Positions 46,241 through 58,707 of a stretch of 64,000 bases of DNA are shown in pieces (within the stretch, counting starts at the first letter, position 1; the number at the start of each line of letters is the position of its first letter). Under the pieces are notes generated by a model. The model searched no databases. It had not been told where the DNA came from and worked only from the letters and a program-made list of their open reading frames with translations. Location: NCBI GenBank assembly GCA_014529385.2, contig CM043944.1, forward strand, positions 53,978,768 through 54,042,767. The letters are read 5' to 3'. This DNA is from Adiantum capillus-veneris (lineage: Eukaryota > Streptophyta > Polypodiopsida > Polypodiales > Pteridaceae). Both the position numbers and the translations under genes were made by a program.

Positions 46241-46510
46241 GAAGCTTGGGAACTGCCCAATGCCACCTATCGCTTGGTGTTGACCTGGGTGTAACCGCAC
46301 GATGGAGACCCTTTTGGTGATGTGATTACAATTTATGTAGAGGAGTCAATACTGGGCGAATATGAAGCTTGGGGATTGCCCAACGCCACCTATCACTTGG
46401 TGTTGACCTTGGTGACGAAGACATGACAAGCGGCAGTGAAGTCAACACCGGGAGACTAGGAGGCTTGGGGACTGCCCAACACCACCTATCTCTTGGTGCT
46501 AACCCCTTGG
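46222..46510. repeat. Three tandem copies of a ~60-bp motif at ~100-120 bp spacing
   Basis: GTTAGCACTGGGCGAATATG...CTTGGTGTTGACC recurs near 46222, 46342 and 46440. Each copy has the core GAAGCTTGGGxACTGCCCAAyrCCACCTATC followed by CTTGGTG. The third is the most diverged. Confidence 0.75.
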
Positions 46511-46772
46511 CAAATAGGCATCGGCACATCCACCTACTTTACATTGTTTTGCGTCATGGGCCGGGCTTGTCGATCCAATAGGAAAAGGGTAAGGGTGATT
46601 GCCGATGAGAGGCGCACTCTAACTGGAACATTCAAGGGTTAGTTGGCTAAGCATGGGTGCCCAAGTGTGAATGGGTGAGCTCATAAAAAAGTCATCTAAA
46701 CCTAAAAAGACTCATTCTCTCATTTGTCCAATTGAAGAGTGCTCTTGCTCCACCTCCATCTTCTTCTTCTCC

Positions 46773-46812
46773 TTGTGTGTGTGTGTGTGTGTGTGTACCT
46801 GAGAGAGAGGGA

Positions 46813-46901
<89 letters not shown>
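46773..46901. repeat. Compound (TG)n-(AG)n-(TG)n microsatellite
   Basis: TG tract, then a GA-rich core, then TG. Lies within the presumed LTR upstream of the primer site at 47141. Confidence 0.9.
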
Positions 46902-46902
<1 letters not shown>

Positions 46903-47140
46903 TTGAGCATTACAAAGGCACGACGGCGGCGAGGTGATTGAGCGCGGCATGCGGCGGTAGCTCCCTCTTCATCGCGGCGAGGAATCCTCCACGAGGGCGA
47001 GTGTAGGGTGGTGAGTGACACACCCTTCCTTTCTTGAGCTTGCTAGATTAGTGTGGTTGTGTGCTTGGAGCCATTTGTGGCTCGTACACATTGTACAGCA
47101 AGTCCCTTGCATTGACACGTGCGATAGGCGTGCACATTTT

Positions 47141-47158
47141 TGGCACCGTTGCTGGGGA
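47141..47158 (+). other. Primer binding site, Asp-tRNA type
   Basis: Differs from the common Athila/Tat site at two positions. Preceded by CACATTTT. Confidence 0.7.
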
Positions 47159-48074
47159 AATGCCTTGCATTAAGCTCGAGTAGCACCTATGCTGCTTTGT
47201 GGTGCATTATGAAATGTAGGAAAGGTAGAGAAGGAAGGTGTGTGTTGAGAAGGAGTTGGTTTTGCTACAGTGTACTGTTTTTGTTAATAAGGTGTTGAAA
47301 GGTACTGTGTTTTCTGTTCATAAGGTGTTAGAATTAAAGTAGTAGAGCTATAATGTTAGTTTTGTAAGGTACAGTAAGTAGATCTTGTTAGCTGATGAGT
47401 TGCTGTAGTACTGTGTTAGTGTGTAACAGTAGTTGTGTTAGTTGTAAGTAGATAGGTTAGGTGTGTGTGTGCTCGCGTGCACAGCGCGGTTGCGGCAACC
47501 TTATCCCCAAAAAAAAAAATTTAAAAAAAATTAAATGTAGGACTGAGATCAGGAATATTCCCCAAACCCAAGCACAAGCCCACGCTCACGCTCACGCCTT
47601 AGTCACCCTTTAGGATTACTTATTTTAGCCTCACGCCTAAGTAAAAATCGACCCTTTTGAGGACCATCGGAGCTTCGGGTAACCGAACGTTGTGTTGTAA
47701 AGCACACCATGACCCCCTGAGTGATATGCTCGTTTTGAGCTATCACACGCTTTAATCCAAAAACCAATCATTAAAAAATATTTAAAAACATAAAAAACGA
47801 ATGAAAACGGGGTGCAAAACGTCCACAAAATCAGGCGGTTAACCTTCAAGGGTATTCGCCGATGCTTGTAGGGTGCCAAAGGCACATGCATTTGCGCTCT
47901 AGTCGTGTGCTAGAGGCTGAGCAACTAGCGAGCATTTCGACTTACGCGAGTTCTCAATACCCACCTACTTTAGGTTTCAGGCCCTCGGCGGGAACCCACG
48001 GTAGTACCACTCAGGTCCCGCATATAGCGTCTAGTGACTCTTTCTCTGACTACGATGTCATGTAGGGTTACCCA
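47159..48074 (+). other. Leader of the outer gypsy element
   Basis: No gene seen. Contains repeated GTTAG/TGTAGTACTG-type T/G-rich sequence at 47250-47460 and A-runs near 47510-47535. An open frame at 47862-48062 may be the start of gag. Confidence 0.4.
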
Positions 48075-50998
48075 ATGCCTAATCCTGATAGCTCAAGCCA
48101 AGACATGCATGCCATGGGCCCACGGTCAGGGCCAAGCGTGCTTAGCCGCTTGAAGGAAACCTTTAGTAGAGCCACTCGCTCTGAACAAGGAGCTAACGAT
48201 GTAAATGAGGGTGGTGGGGAAGTAAATTCTCCATTCATGACCAACGTAGACTCTATGCTCTTAGAGAGTGTGCATGTGAATACTCCATTCACTGCACCCC
48301 CTGACTCTTCAGAGCTATTCCCCTCCGATGTTATATTACATGATGGTAGAAGCCTTGCCAAAGTATAAGAAGTTGAGCGGCTAGGGAAAAGGAAATTGAG
48401 AGCTTACGCAAGGCGGAGCAACGAAGAGAGTTAAAAGAAAAAGCTCCTATGTCAATATCCTTGCTAGGAGAGAAATCGAGTGCTCCTGAAGTAGCAACCA
48501 CTAAGGGCCAACCCATAGAGAGCCACATTGCATCTAGTTCAAAAGACACCCCTAGCACCTCAATCCTAGATGGAGCGTTCTTAAATGAGAACTGGGAGTA
48601 TGAACTACAAACGGAAACTCTAACCGACCTATACAAAGTTACACCTATCACATGGGTTGGTTAGATGTCCTACAATCCACAACATGTGCTACTAGTGTGG
48701 GGGATCAACAACAAAGAGTTTGTGAGGTCATCCATAGGGTTATTGAGCTAGAGAGACAGAACAAGGGGATCCACATGCATCTCATGAGATTCTTGGATAC
48801 AGGGAAGGCTAAACAACCAACCTTATCGCAAATGGAGACTCCCTCGGTAAGTCCGATGGATCCTCCATATGTTGTTTTTCCAGGGGTCTCAGTGCAATCT
48901 GAGCCCATAAGTGGCAGCTTTACTTTTCCAAGTCTAGGTCATCTTTCCCTTGATGTCACCACGGCTACCATGCCTACCCCAATGATGGGCATGCCAAGAA
49001 ACACGCCATGGACCTCATTTGTTAGTAAAGCACCGCTACATGGTAGCTCAATGCCTGCAAGTGTGTACCAATTGTATACACCTATAGATCCTCGTACTCA
49101 TGTAGCCCCTACCCCTCCCATTGTTTCAACAACCTATGCTCCACAACCACACCACCCAAGTTCTTATTTCCATGGGACCATACCGGCTAGCATTAGCATG
49201 TCACATCCGACGTCTGTTATGCATAGGGCCACACATATGAACTTTGGGCCACCACATGGCACAAACCCAAGGGCTTCCTACGCGCCAAGCCCAATGCCAA
49301 TACCTACTCCACGTGTAGTCTCTAAAGCGCCTTCACCCACGGTGCCTCCTCACTTAGGTGACTTGGCAACATTTGCTCAAGCTATTGGTCGATCTATTGG
49401 TGAGAATATGCGTAACACGCCTGATAGAGAACCTAGAAGTAAGGCAGTACAAATAGCCAAGCTCACACAAAATTTAGTGGAGACGGGGATGTGAGAAAGC
49501 ATATCGAAGTGTTTGAACAAATATGTGATTCTCTAGGAGAACACAATGACCTGCATAAGAGTAATGCTTTAAGCCTAACCTTAAGTGGGAAGGCAGGGGA
49601 TTGGTATAGAACCCTAAGGGTGGAGAAAAAATGATTTACCCTACTCTTAGGAGACTGTTCTTGAAAGAATACATACAAGAGGGAGTGATTTGGGGTGTAG
49701 CCTCTCAGCTTCAGAAAGCCCAACGAGAGGAAGGAGAGTTGGTGAGAGACTTTATTAGTCGCTTGAAGCATTTGAATTCTCGTTGTAATCCAAATGAGTG
49801 CTTCAATAATAATCAATTGCTTGATAGATTCATTAGGGGATTACGACATGAGGATATCTACAATAGCCTAGTCATCAGGGGTATCACCACTTGGGAAGCG
49901 GTCACCACCAATGTGATCCAATTGGAGGATAATTTAATGATTCAAGGAGAAAGAGTGTCTATTGAGCCTAAATCTACTAGCTCGCAAGCAGCGGGGGCAT
50001 CAACCAATGACCCCTAAAGCCTATCGCTAAGGAGCCAAATATATCTGAGATGACTTTAGCAGATCTCACCAAGGCCATTCAAGAGAGTCTTAGAGACAAT
50101 CGTGCTGCGCAAAACAATTATCCAAGAAGGGAGCAACAATGGTGCTCAATATGCTATGGACCGCATAGTAGCAGTGAATGCCCTACTTTTAGAGTGAAAT
50201 TCAATGGAAATTTCAACGTTTATGGGAGGTATGGTCATCAAGCTAAGGATTGCATAGTATTTAAGCGCGCGATGGTCAAGAGACCAACCTTAGCATGGAC
50301 AGACACACCTCGAGTGCCTGCGTTGATGTCGACCCCACCTCTTGAACAAATGTCACAACACATGGTCCCTAGGGCCCAAAATGTTGTTCAAACAACACCC
50401 TTACCACCTCCAGTGCTAGGACCGCAACCACCACATCCGAGAATCACTTTTGTGAATCAAGTGGGTTGTGAGTCATCTATTGCTTGTTTGGAAGGCTGTG
50501 AGGAAGATATAGACCCTAATATTTCCTATTGAATTGATGCGCTTTGAGAAAGTCCACAGTACTATATGGAGGACTATTAGGAACAAGTCAAACCTGTCTA
50601 TCAAGTAGCTACTTTTGTTGCAAGAGGCCAAAATATCAATTACATTGCTAAGAGACCACCTCTTCAATGCTATGAGTGTGGAGGTCCACATCGTGTGGCC
50701 AAGTGTCCTATTAGGCTACAAAAGAACGCACACTAATGTAAACCAATCAAGCGAGCATGTCTACAATGCCGATACTCATGTGTAATCGATGTGGCATAGA
50801 TCATTTGATTGCCCAATGTTCTAATAATCCAAATGCGTCGAAGATCACGCCATTAAACTTGATTGAGGTTACCGAGGAGCCATCACAAAGTACACATGTG
50901 GTACCAGTAAACGTACTCACACGACCGATGCTCCAAAAACAAAATTATATTCTTGAAGAAAGAGACACGGAATCAATTGCCCAATCTCAGAATAAGAC
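48075..50998 (+). pseudogene. Gag of the outer gypsy element, with up to four zinc knuckles
   Basis: Successive frames 48075-48368, 48449-48664, 48652-49494, 49631-50017, 50050-50532 and 50757-50998. The N-terminal half is Pro/Ser/Thr-rich and low complexity. The Gag core is near 49500-49900 (SGKAGDWYRTL, then a frameshift, RDFISRLKHLNSRCN and FIRGLRHEDIYNSLV). Knuckles follow: CSICYGPHSSSEC at about 50131, VYGRYGHQAKDC (first Cys lost) at about 50217, CYECGGPHRVAKC at about 50670, and CNRCGIDHLIAQC at about 50782. Frameshifts and stops make it inactive. The insertion of a minus-strand gypsy at 50999 interrupts it, and it resumes at 62449. Confidence 0.7.
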
Positions 50999-51151
50999 TG
51001 TTAGACAAGGGAAACTAGAACCTAGAAGTCCACCTCCCAACCACCCACTATATAGCATGGCTCCTAGCCCTTTGCCCTAGTTGGACTCCCTTACTACACT
51101 GCCTAGCCCGGCCTTTCCCTTGTCTAGTCCGGCCTTGCCGTTGTCCTGACA
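50999..51151 (-). repeat. 3' LTR of the chromovirus-like element
   Basis: TG...CA ends, CTATATAG promoter-like palindrome in the middle. On the minus strand it is preceded by the purine tract AAGGGGGGCGTAA (51164-51152). Confidence 0.9.
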
Positions 51152-51169
51152 TTACGCCCCCCTTAAAGA

Positions 51170-52420
51170 AGAGTTTTCGTCCTCGAAAACAAAAGTGGGG
51201 AACTTCTTCTTAAGAACACTAATGTTTTTCCAAGTGGCACCTTCCTCAAGTCAATCTTTCCACTTGATTAAGGCTTGTTGACGTACATGATGATGTGTAC
51301 GTAACTCATGATAGTTGCGAATACGTTCAGGTTCATGCAGTAAGGTAGGAGGTTCAACGAAATCAACCAAAATCTGTTGGTCAATGACATTGTCGTCCCC
51401 ATGTAATCGCTTACGTAAACAGCTTACATGAAACACCAGATGAATACGAGAATGTGTAGGTAGCAATAATTTGTAGGCACGATCACCTTCTCGCTTGAGT
51501 CTTTTGAAAGGCCCACAATATCGGGGAGATATTTTAAGTGTTGGCCCAGTTTTCAGACTTTCTGAATGTTCAAGCACACGTAAAAATACTTCCTCCCCTT
51601 CCTCAAAGGTAACTTGCCGTCGTTTCTCATCAGCATACTTCTTGTACCGATCCTGCGCTTGTCAAACATTCTGACGAGCGAGTTTCAACATATCCATGTG
51701 CTCTTGGAGAAAATCCTTAACCTGTTGGCAACCCCACTGTAATAGGTGACCTAGGTTGAAACCCATACATGAGCATGAAAGGACTAAATCCAGTTGTGAC
51801 ATGCTTAGCACTATTGTAGGCAAACTCGAGAATAGGTAAGTATTCTTCCCAGTCTGACTGTTTTTTGCTGACGTATGCTCTTAGCATATCCTTGCACTTG
51901 GTTAACTCGTTCAGTCTGACCATTTGTTTCTGGATGATTGGCTGTACTGAGGTTTAGTTGTGTACCCAATGTTTGAACACAACTCTCCAAAAATGACTGT
52001 TAAACTTGGGATCACGATCACTGACAATGTTATTTGGCAAACCATACAACTTGTATAGATTGTCCACAAATAACTTGGCTAGTTCTGGTGTCTTAACCGT
52101 TGATTTGGTTAGAATAAACTTTGCATAGTTTAGTCAACCGATCTACGACCACCCATACCGAGTCATGACCTCGTACAATGGTTGGTAAACCCACAATAAA
52201 GTCCATAGAGATACTTCCCATTTTCCATTGGTAATCTCCAAAGTATGTAAGAGTCCTCCTGCTTTCAGGCGCTCTACTTTGTTAATTTGACATTTTTGGC
52301 AATGCAAGACATAATATTGAACGAAGCCATGTAAACCTGGCCAGTAAAACTATCGTCGTACGAGAGCATAAGTCTTTCTAATACCCCGGTGCCCTGCACT
52401 TGGACTATCATGACATTCAT
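51170..52420 (-). pseudogene. Integrase and chromodomain-like tail of the gypsy element
   Basis: Zinc finger HDSPSAGHRG then CQKCQ at about 52400-52270, with a stop (CAG to TAG type) between. Core fragments include [39 protein letters not shown] and LMYGFQPRSPITVG (about 51900-51750). The GPF-type module SPRYCGPFKRLKREGDRAYK is at about 51540. The tail HHHVRQQALIKWKD, stop, EEGATWKNISVLKKKFPTFV and FEDENSS, at about 51320-51180, has the W..EATWE....L...FP pattern of chromovirus chromodomains. Such tails can direct integration to heterochromatin. Several stops. Confidence 0.75.
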
Positions 52421-52559
52421 AAAGAATTTGGCACCGAATGTCTGTGTCTGTCGGTACACAAACTCTCCCCTTATGGAGTAGGTACCCATTGTCGATGGTG
52501 AAATGCTTCCATCGTTGTAGCTCATCACTCGATAGAGGAGAACTAGGTGTGGAGGTTAA

Positions 52560-54183
52560 CATTACACTACCATCATTGGAGTGAGAAGGATCCCTCATTT
52601 GTACATGGCTCCACACTTTGGAATATGCTTCATCATGCTCATATTTGCCTTTGAGAGAATCCAAAAATTCGCTACGAAGTTCCGTGAACAAGAGAGAATT
52701 GATCTCCGGCATACAACTTAGAGCGTCAGCCACCACATTGTATCGTCCTTTACGATACCGAAGCTTGGTGTCATATTCCTGAAGAATCTGGGCCCACCTG
52801 GCTTTCCGACCCTTCAAATCCGTTTGTTGTGTAAACCATTTGATGCTTTCATGGTCAAACACAATCTCAAACTGAGCACCATACAAATAATGCCGCCATG
52901 TTTTTAAGGCAGAGACTATTGCATAGAGTTCGCGCTCATAAGCAGAGTAGTTTTGCTGAGCTGCATCAAGCTTCTTGCTTTCAAATGCAATTGGCTGTCC
53001 ATCTTGTAACAGGACTGCTCCAATAGCACGGTCACTAGCATATGTTTCCAAAACGAATGGTTTCAAAGGATCTACAATAGCTAGTATGGGAGCTGTAGCT
53101 AATGCATCCTTGAGCCTATCAAACTGTGCTGTTGAGCGGGTCCCCACTGAAAAGATTTGCCTTTGCCTTTAAGTTGATCCGTCATGGGAACAACAATATT
53201 AGCATAGTTTTTAACGAACCTTCGGTAAAAACCTACAAATCCTAAAAAATCTGTAACTCTTCTAGATTTTTAGGAGAAGACCGTTGCCGGATTGTATCCA
53301 CTTTAGGTCGATCCATATATAGCCCATTAGCTAAAATAACATGCCCCAGATAGTGAATATCTTCTTTCAGAAAATCACACTTAGATTCCTTGGCATATAA
53401 TTTATATGTCCATAACAATTCGAACACCTGCCTCAGATGTTGTAAGTGTTCTTCTTCAGAAGCACTGTAGACTAGAATGTCATCGAGAAAAACGATGACA
53501 CATTTGCCCAAGTACGGCTTCAAGACATTATCCATAAGTGTCATGAATGTTGCGGGCGCATTGGTTAACCCAAAGGGCATCACCAAGAACTCATAGTGTC
53601 CAAACCTTGTTCGGAATGCAGTTTTGGGTATATCAGCAAGTCGAATACGGACTTGGTGATAACCTGACCGCAAGTCTATTTTCATAAAAATACGAGCATG
53701 AGTGAGTTTGTCGAACAACTCATCTACTCATGGCAATGGGTGCTTGTTCTTAACCGTAACCGCATTTAAGCCACGGTAGTCTACGCACATGCGCATATTG
53801 CTGTCTTTTTTCTTCACTAATAGGATAGGAGAGGCCCATGGTGAAGAATTGGGTTGTATAAACCCTCTGCTAAGGTAGTCAGCAATCTGACGTTCCACCT
53901 CAGCAGCTTCAAAGTAACTCATACTGTAGGGCGGTTTACTGACAGGTTTACTACCTGCAACCACATCGATGCTATGTTGCACCGATCGTGTCGGCGGTAT
54001 TCTTGGTGGCAAATCATTAGGAAAAACATCTTGAAATTTCTTTAATAATTTTTGTAACTCACTAGCAATTTTTTCTTGTTTGGAAGTAGCCATTGGTGGA
54101 AGAGATGAGAGAGAAGCATGCAGCGTTGAGGAAGGTTCAACAGATTCAATGTTAGAGAGAAAATGAGACAATGAGTAACACAA
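52560..54183 (-). pseudogene. RT and RNase H of the gypsy element
   Basis: RT begins near 54020 ([20 protein letters not shown], then [20 protein letters not shown] and [11 protein letters not shown]). A CGA-to-TGA stop lies just before VDELFDKL at 53727. MPFGLTNAPATF and the catalytic FLDDILVY (about 53470-53500) follow, then GHVILANGL. A frameshift near 53240 leads into RNase H at 53147, with VLETYASDRAIGAVLLQDGQ (first catalytic Asp as TYASD), YERELYAIVSALKTW and YRKGRYNVVADALSC. Enzyme residues are largely preserved but the frame is broken. Confidence 0.85.
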
Positions 54184-54216
54184 GAAAACTTGATCTATTT
54201 CATCATCAAAAACGAG

Positions 54217-54771
54217 CTACATAAGCTCAGCTGTACATATCAATGGTGAAGAAGGTACATCCTTCTCTCCTAACAACAACACATGTGCGCCATGGGATTC
54301 GAACATCAAGCTGTTGTGCTCATAGCTACGCTTCAATGATGGTCCTAGGCTATGCAACCATTCCCTACCAAGGACCACGTCTGCCCTCTCCATGTTCATA
54401 AACTGAAAATCCAAGGATATGGAGTAACCTTGTACTTCCAACAGAACAGCTCGGACTTGAGTATCCCAGATTTTGGTATCATGTCCATTCATCATTGCTA
54501 CCTTGTAGCGGTGGGTACTCGAAGTTTGAGGCAATTTGAGTTTTTTCACCAATCCGTAATTGATGAAATTGTGAGTAGCACCGTCATCTACCAAGATGCT
54601 CACCTTGTGCCCTTGCAGAGATCTGTGCATACGTACTAACTCATGTGGTTTGAAGGTCTGTTGCCACATGGAAGCTGTGAGACAACATTCATGCACCACC
54701 TTGGTGTGTGTTACTTCCACTATAGAGAATCGTGAGGAAGACTCAAGAGGCAGCAGTTGCACCATGTGCAC
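54217..54771 (-). pseudogene. Protease region of the gypsy element
   Basis: VSILVDDGATHNFINYGLVK carries the aspartic protease site as D-D-G (usual D-S/T-G), at about 54600-54540. RADVVLGREWLHSLGP is the conserved flap-proximal ending. The frame is open for 184 codons. Preceded by a knuckle (CFQCLGSGHSKKDC) at about 54853-54812. Confidence 0.75.
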
Positions 54772-54811
54772 TGCTTTCTCCCTACCATGAGGAGCAGATT
54801 TTCCCTTGGGA

Positions 54812-55401
54812 CAATCCTTTTTGCTATGACCGCTTCCTAAACATTGAAAACATAATTTCTCTTTCTTAGCTTTATCAAAGTCCTCAGGAGAGAGAGGACC
54901 TCTAGACCCCTTTGGTTTTTTAGATGCTTCTGAATTGGCTACTATACATTTTCTTTTATTGTGCCCATACTGTGTGCGTGTATTACCATGTGTATTAGTA
55001 GGAACGTGAGTATTATGTGCTTTCTTTTCATCTGGATCATCGAGATATGTGCTTTCACTATGGCTTCCTCAAGTGTTTTAGGGTCTTGGTTCTTGACGTG
55101 CTTCTTAAGTTCTGGTGTCAGACCACGTATAAATCCCCGTACTTGCTGAAAGTTATCTAATCCTTCCAACTTGAGGATAACATCCCGATAGTGAGATATA
55201 TATTCAAGTAATGATGGGTATTGGCACATGGAACACGTGTCCCTAGCCGTCCAATTCCGATTTGCCTCATTTGTAGGCAAAAATTCTTTGTGAAACATAG
55301 CTTCAAAAGTTGCCCAACTCTGTGGTATGATATTCTTCTCCTTGAGAGACATCCACCATTTGTAGGCCTTGCCTTCCAGAGTTAAGATCGTTTGCAATGC
55401 T
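54812..55401 (-). pseudogene. Gag core of the gypsy element, downstream of the copia insert
   Basis: TLEGKAYKWWMSLKE, ATFEAMFHKEFLP and VRGFIRGLTPELKKHVK are typical retrotransposon Gag segments. After a frame change a zinc knuckle CFQCLGSGHSKKDC follows. Interrupted upstream at 55401 by the copia. Confidence 0.8.
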
Positions 55402-55406
55402 CTGGC

Positions 55407-55627
55407 TGTTGGGATTAAAGCCCAAGTGGCCTCTTATGCGGATATGGCTGGCCGCCCGCCTAACTCACTTACCTCTAACTCTTTGTATATACTCACATAT
55501 ACTTTGTGAATACTAAGTTTAATTGGGAGATAACCCTTCTAACAGTTCTCTGCGTACTGTACTGTGTAAGCTCACTGTGTGTGTGTGTGTGTGAGAGAGT
55601 CGACCCACGCTCCGCTCCGCGACTTCA
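55407..55627 (+). repeat. 5' LTR of the copia element
   Basis: Contains (TG)n(AG)n near 55578-55598 and TGTATATACTC, a likely promoter element. Confidence 0.92.
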
Positions 55628-55629
55628 AT

Positions 55630-55641
55630 TGGTATCAGAGC
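55630..55641 (+). other. Primer binding site, initiator-Met tRNA
   Basis: TGGTATCAGAGC, 2 bp after the LTR, exact match to the plant initiator-Met complement. Confidence 0.9.
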
Positions 55642-56693
55642 CTTGGTTCAGTGCGGTTTTGCGCAATCGCGCGCGCGCGCACTTTTCCGACAGATTCTGG
55701 ATCCGGAGTTCGAAAATTCACACTCGACGTTCCGGGAGCGTTTCCAGCAGGCGACCTGCGGTTTTACCCCCCTTTCGAAGCCGTTTATGCCCTCAGAATT
55801 TCGTTCTGAGCACTACAGCAGAAGATAGATTTTAGCCGCAAAGAAATCCGTCTTGTGTAGATTGGAAAGCAGGAGGTGGCCGACATCAATATCGGCATCG
55901 ACATACATCACTCATTAGTCTTCAGAGCATCATCTATAGACCAGGTACACATATATATCATCAGATATATATATTGCAGTCTGCATTGTTACTTCTTGTG
56001 CTTGCCAGGTTCCAGGGGAGGTGTGGCCATACGACGGCTTGACACCATTGGCATGTATTGCAGATTGATGTACTGTGATTGTGGGTCTGCTAGTTGTGAG
56101 TCACGCTAGCAGACAGACTGCCGCAGCGGTCATAGGACAGTGATTGGTCTATTATAGGATGTATGCTAGTTCTGGGCAGTTTGCTGAGCCATCTGAGAGG
56201 GACGTGTGTGAGGTTTTTTGAAGCCAAGCACTGGGGGCTGGGTTACCCAGTGTGAGGTGGATTAGGTTGCTGGAGTTCCCCTCTACACGCATCCTCTTCG
56301 GCGACTTTTATCCCTTAGGATGTATGACTTTGTGTAGACACTGGATTGCATCTTATGCTTCAGGCCGTTGAGGCATTGTTCAGGGTTCAGTCTTGAGACA
56401 GATACAGGTTCTGTCATCGCCCAGAGAGGAGACAATGTATGCTTACAGGACAACATATTACAGAGATTTTTTAGATTTGTCACTGGTCAGCTATTTATGA
56501 TTGTTTTTTGAGCTATCTTTTGGTTCCCAGAGCTCAGTTTATAGGGGAGACTCTGTCAAAAATTTTCAAAATACTGACAGTTCCTGAGGAGAGGTGTTAA
56601 GCTTGTTGATTACAGCTTGTTTACTTTGTACAGAGGCCAGTTTACAGGGGAAACTCTGCCGGATTTTTCTCAGGAGTAAGCAGTTTGGCAGAT
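55642..56693 (+). other. Long copia leader
   Basis: About 1.05 kb between primer site and gag ATG, long for copia. Includes a GCGCGC run near 55665 and short upstream frames (such as 55876-56109). No recognised gene; it may hold packaging signals or an intron. Confidence 0.6.
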
Positions 56694-58131
56694 ATGGCAT
56701 CTTCTCAAAGTGAGACTCTTTACAACATAAAGAAGCTGGATGGCACAAACTTTCCATTCTGGAAGAAGCAGATTTGGCAGGTTTTGGTGCAGAAAAAAAC
56801 AAGTGAAGCCACTGAAGCTCAAAGGGGAGAGACCAGAAGGTATGGCTGAAGATGAGTGGGAAGAGCTTGACGAGTTAGCTTGTTCCACAATCATGCTAAC
56901 ACTGGCAGAAAATGTTTACTTCAACGTAGCAGAAGAGACTACAGCGTATGGCGTATGGCAAAAGCTATGTGGTATGTACGAGAAACAAAGTGCTGCTTCT
57001 CAGATTTACTGGCTCAAGAAATTGGTGGATTTGAAGATGAAGGAAGGGACAGCCATGTCAAATCATCTGAATGAATTTCACACAATTTTCAGCCAATTAA
57101 CAGCACAGGAGATAGTCTTTCCAGATTCAGTGAAGGCTATGTTTCTCTTAATCACTTTGCCAGAGAGTTGGGATGCTTTTCGTACAGCGTTAAGTAATTC
57201 TGTCGCGCCAGAAGGTCTTACAAGTGCCAATGTAGAAGGCAGCTTGCTCACAGAGGAAGTGAACAGGAAGAACATTGACAAAGGCAAAGGCAATAGTGCT
57301 TTGGTCGTTCGAGGGAGACAACAGTTTAAAGAGAAGAAGGGTAAGAAGGCACAAAACCGAAGTAAGTCTCGTGATTCGAAGTCAAAGGATGACATAGAAT
57401 GCTACCATTGTGGCAAGAAGGGTCACATGAAGCGAGATTGTACGAAGTGGAAACAAGAAAAAGGAAAAACAAAGAGTTCTGAGCAAGATGAAAAGAAGAG
57501 TTCAGTGAAGATTGAAGAGGTGAATGTCACAGGATCTGGTTCAGACAGTGATTCTGGTTTAGCATCTGGTGACATCTTCCTTACAAGCAATCTTGATTCT
57601 GTTTTCTTGACTGCAGAGGATGGACATGCTATGAGTGATTGGATTATCGACTCAGGGGCATCTTTACATGTTTCTCCGCACAAAGAGTGGTTTACATCAT
57701 ATGTGGCTACTAAAGATTATGTCAGACTTGGCAATGAGCAGGTTTGTGACATACTTGGAGTGGGAGATGTGCAGTTGAAGTTTCAGAATGGCTCTTCTTT
57801 ATGGCTCAAGAATGTCAGACATGTTCCAGCAATCCGAAAGAACTTGATTAGTACAGGGAAGTTGGATGATGCGGGTTATGTGACAGTTTTTGGGAACAGC
57901 GCTTGGAAGATCTCCAAAGGTTCGATGACTGTAGCACATGGCAGCAAGTTAGGAACTCTGTACACTTTACATGTTTCAGAGGTTAAAAACCATGTAATTA
58001 ATGTGATTGAGCAGCCAAGTGTGTCACTGTGGCATCGTAGGTTGGGACATATGTCAAAAAGAGGAATGGAAATACTTTCTCATTATGGTTATTTGCCTGG
58101 CTTTTCATTTCAAGATTTCTAGTTTTGTGAG
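56694..58131 (+). pseudogene. Copia Gag, zinc knuckle, protease and pre-integrase domain
   Basis: The real start is ATG at 56694 (MASSQSETLYNIKKLDGTNF). A seventh A in the run at 56793-56799 shifts the frame, and the rest is read from the frame of 56740. Domains in order: copia Gag core (YGVWQKLCGMYEKQSAASQI, LPESWDAFRTALSNSV), knuckle CYHCGKKGHMKRDC at about 57401-57442, protease WIIDSGASLHVSP at about 57640 with intact D-S-G, and RHVPAIRKNLISTGKL. HRRLGHMSKRG at about 58030 supplies the His pair of the integrase zinc finger. A TAG at 58120 falls just before FCEHCVYGKQ. Apart from these lesions it is complete. Confidence 0.88.
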
Positions 58132-58707
58132 CATTGTGTTTATGGTAAGCAAACACAGGAACCGCACAGATCAAAGAGGAATCGTAGGGACGAACGGTTA
58201 GCTCTTGTACACAGTGATCTATGCGGACCAATGCCTAGTTTGTCACTAGGGGGAGCAGCGTACTTTTGTACATTCATAGATGACTATTCTCGCAAAGTAT
58301 GGGTTTACTTCTTGAAGCACAAGGATGAGGTGCTCAAGGTCTTTAAGACATTCTTGCAGCTGGTGGAGAATCAGAGTGGTCAGAAGCTGAAGTGCTTGAG
58401 AACTGACAATGGTGGAGAGTACGTTTCCAAAGCTTTTCAAGACTTTTGTGAAGCAAAAGGGATTAAGCGGGAACTTACTGCACCATATAATCCTTCACAG
58501 AATGGGGTTGCAGAACGTATGAATAGGACCATACAAGAGAAGGTCAGAAGCATGTTGTCAAATGCTGAGTTGCCTGATGGATTTTGGGCGGAAGCAGTGG
58601 CTATAGCAGTCCATTTGATCAACAGGTCTCCTAGTAGGGTTCTGGATAAGAGTGCAGTGGCCGAGATGCTATGGACAGGCAAGGCACCTTCGTATAAGCA
58701 TCTCTGA
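58132..58707 (+). pseudogene. Copia integrase core
   Basis: Same frame as gag. The zinc finger ends CEHC. Catalytic triad: Asp in LVHSDLCGPMP (about 58206), Asp in LRTDNGGEYVS (about 58395) and Glu in NGVAERMNRTIQEKVRSML (about 58515). It continues through WAEAVAIAVHLINRSPS to a TGA at 58705 that replaces the Arg of HLRVFGC (CGA to TGA). All three catalytic residues are present. The enzyme inserts element cDNA in the nucleus. Confidence 0.88.
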
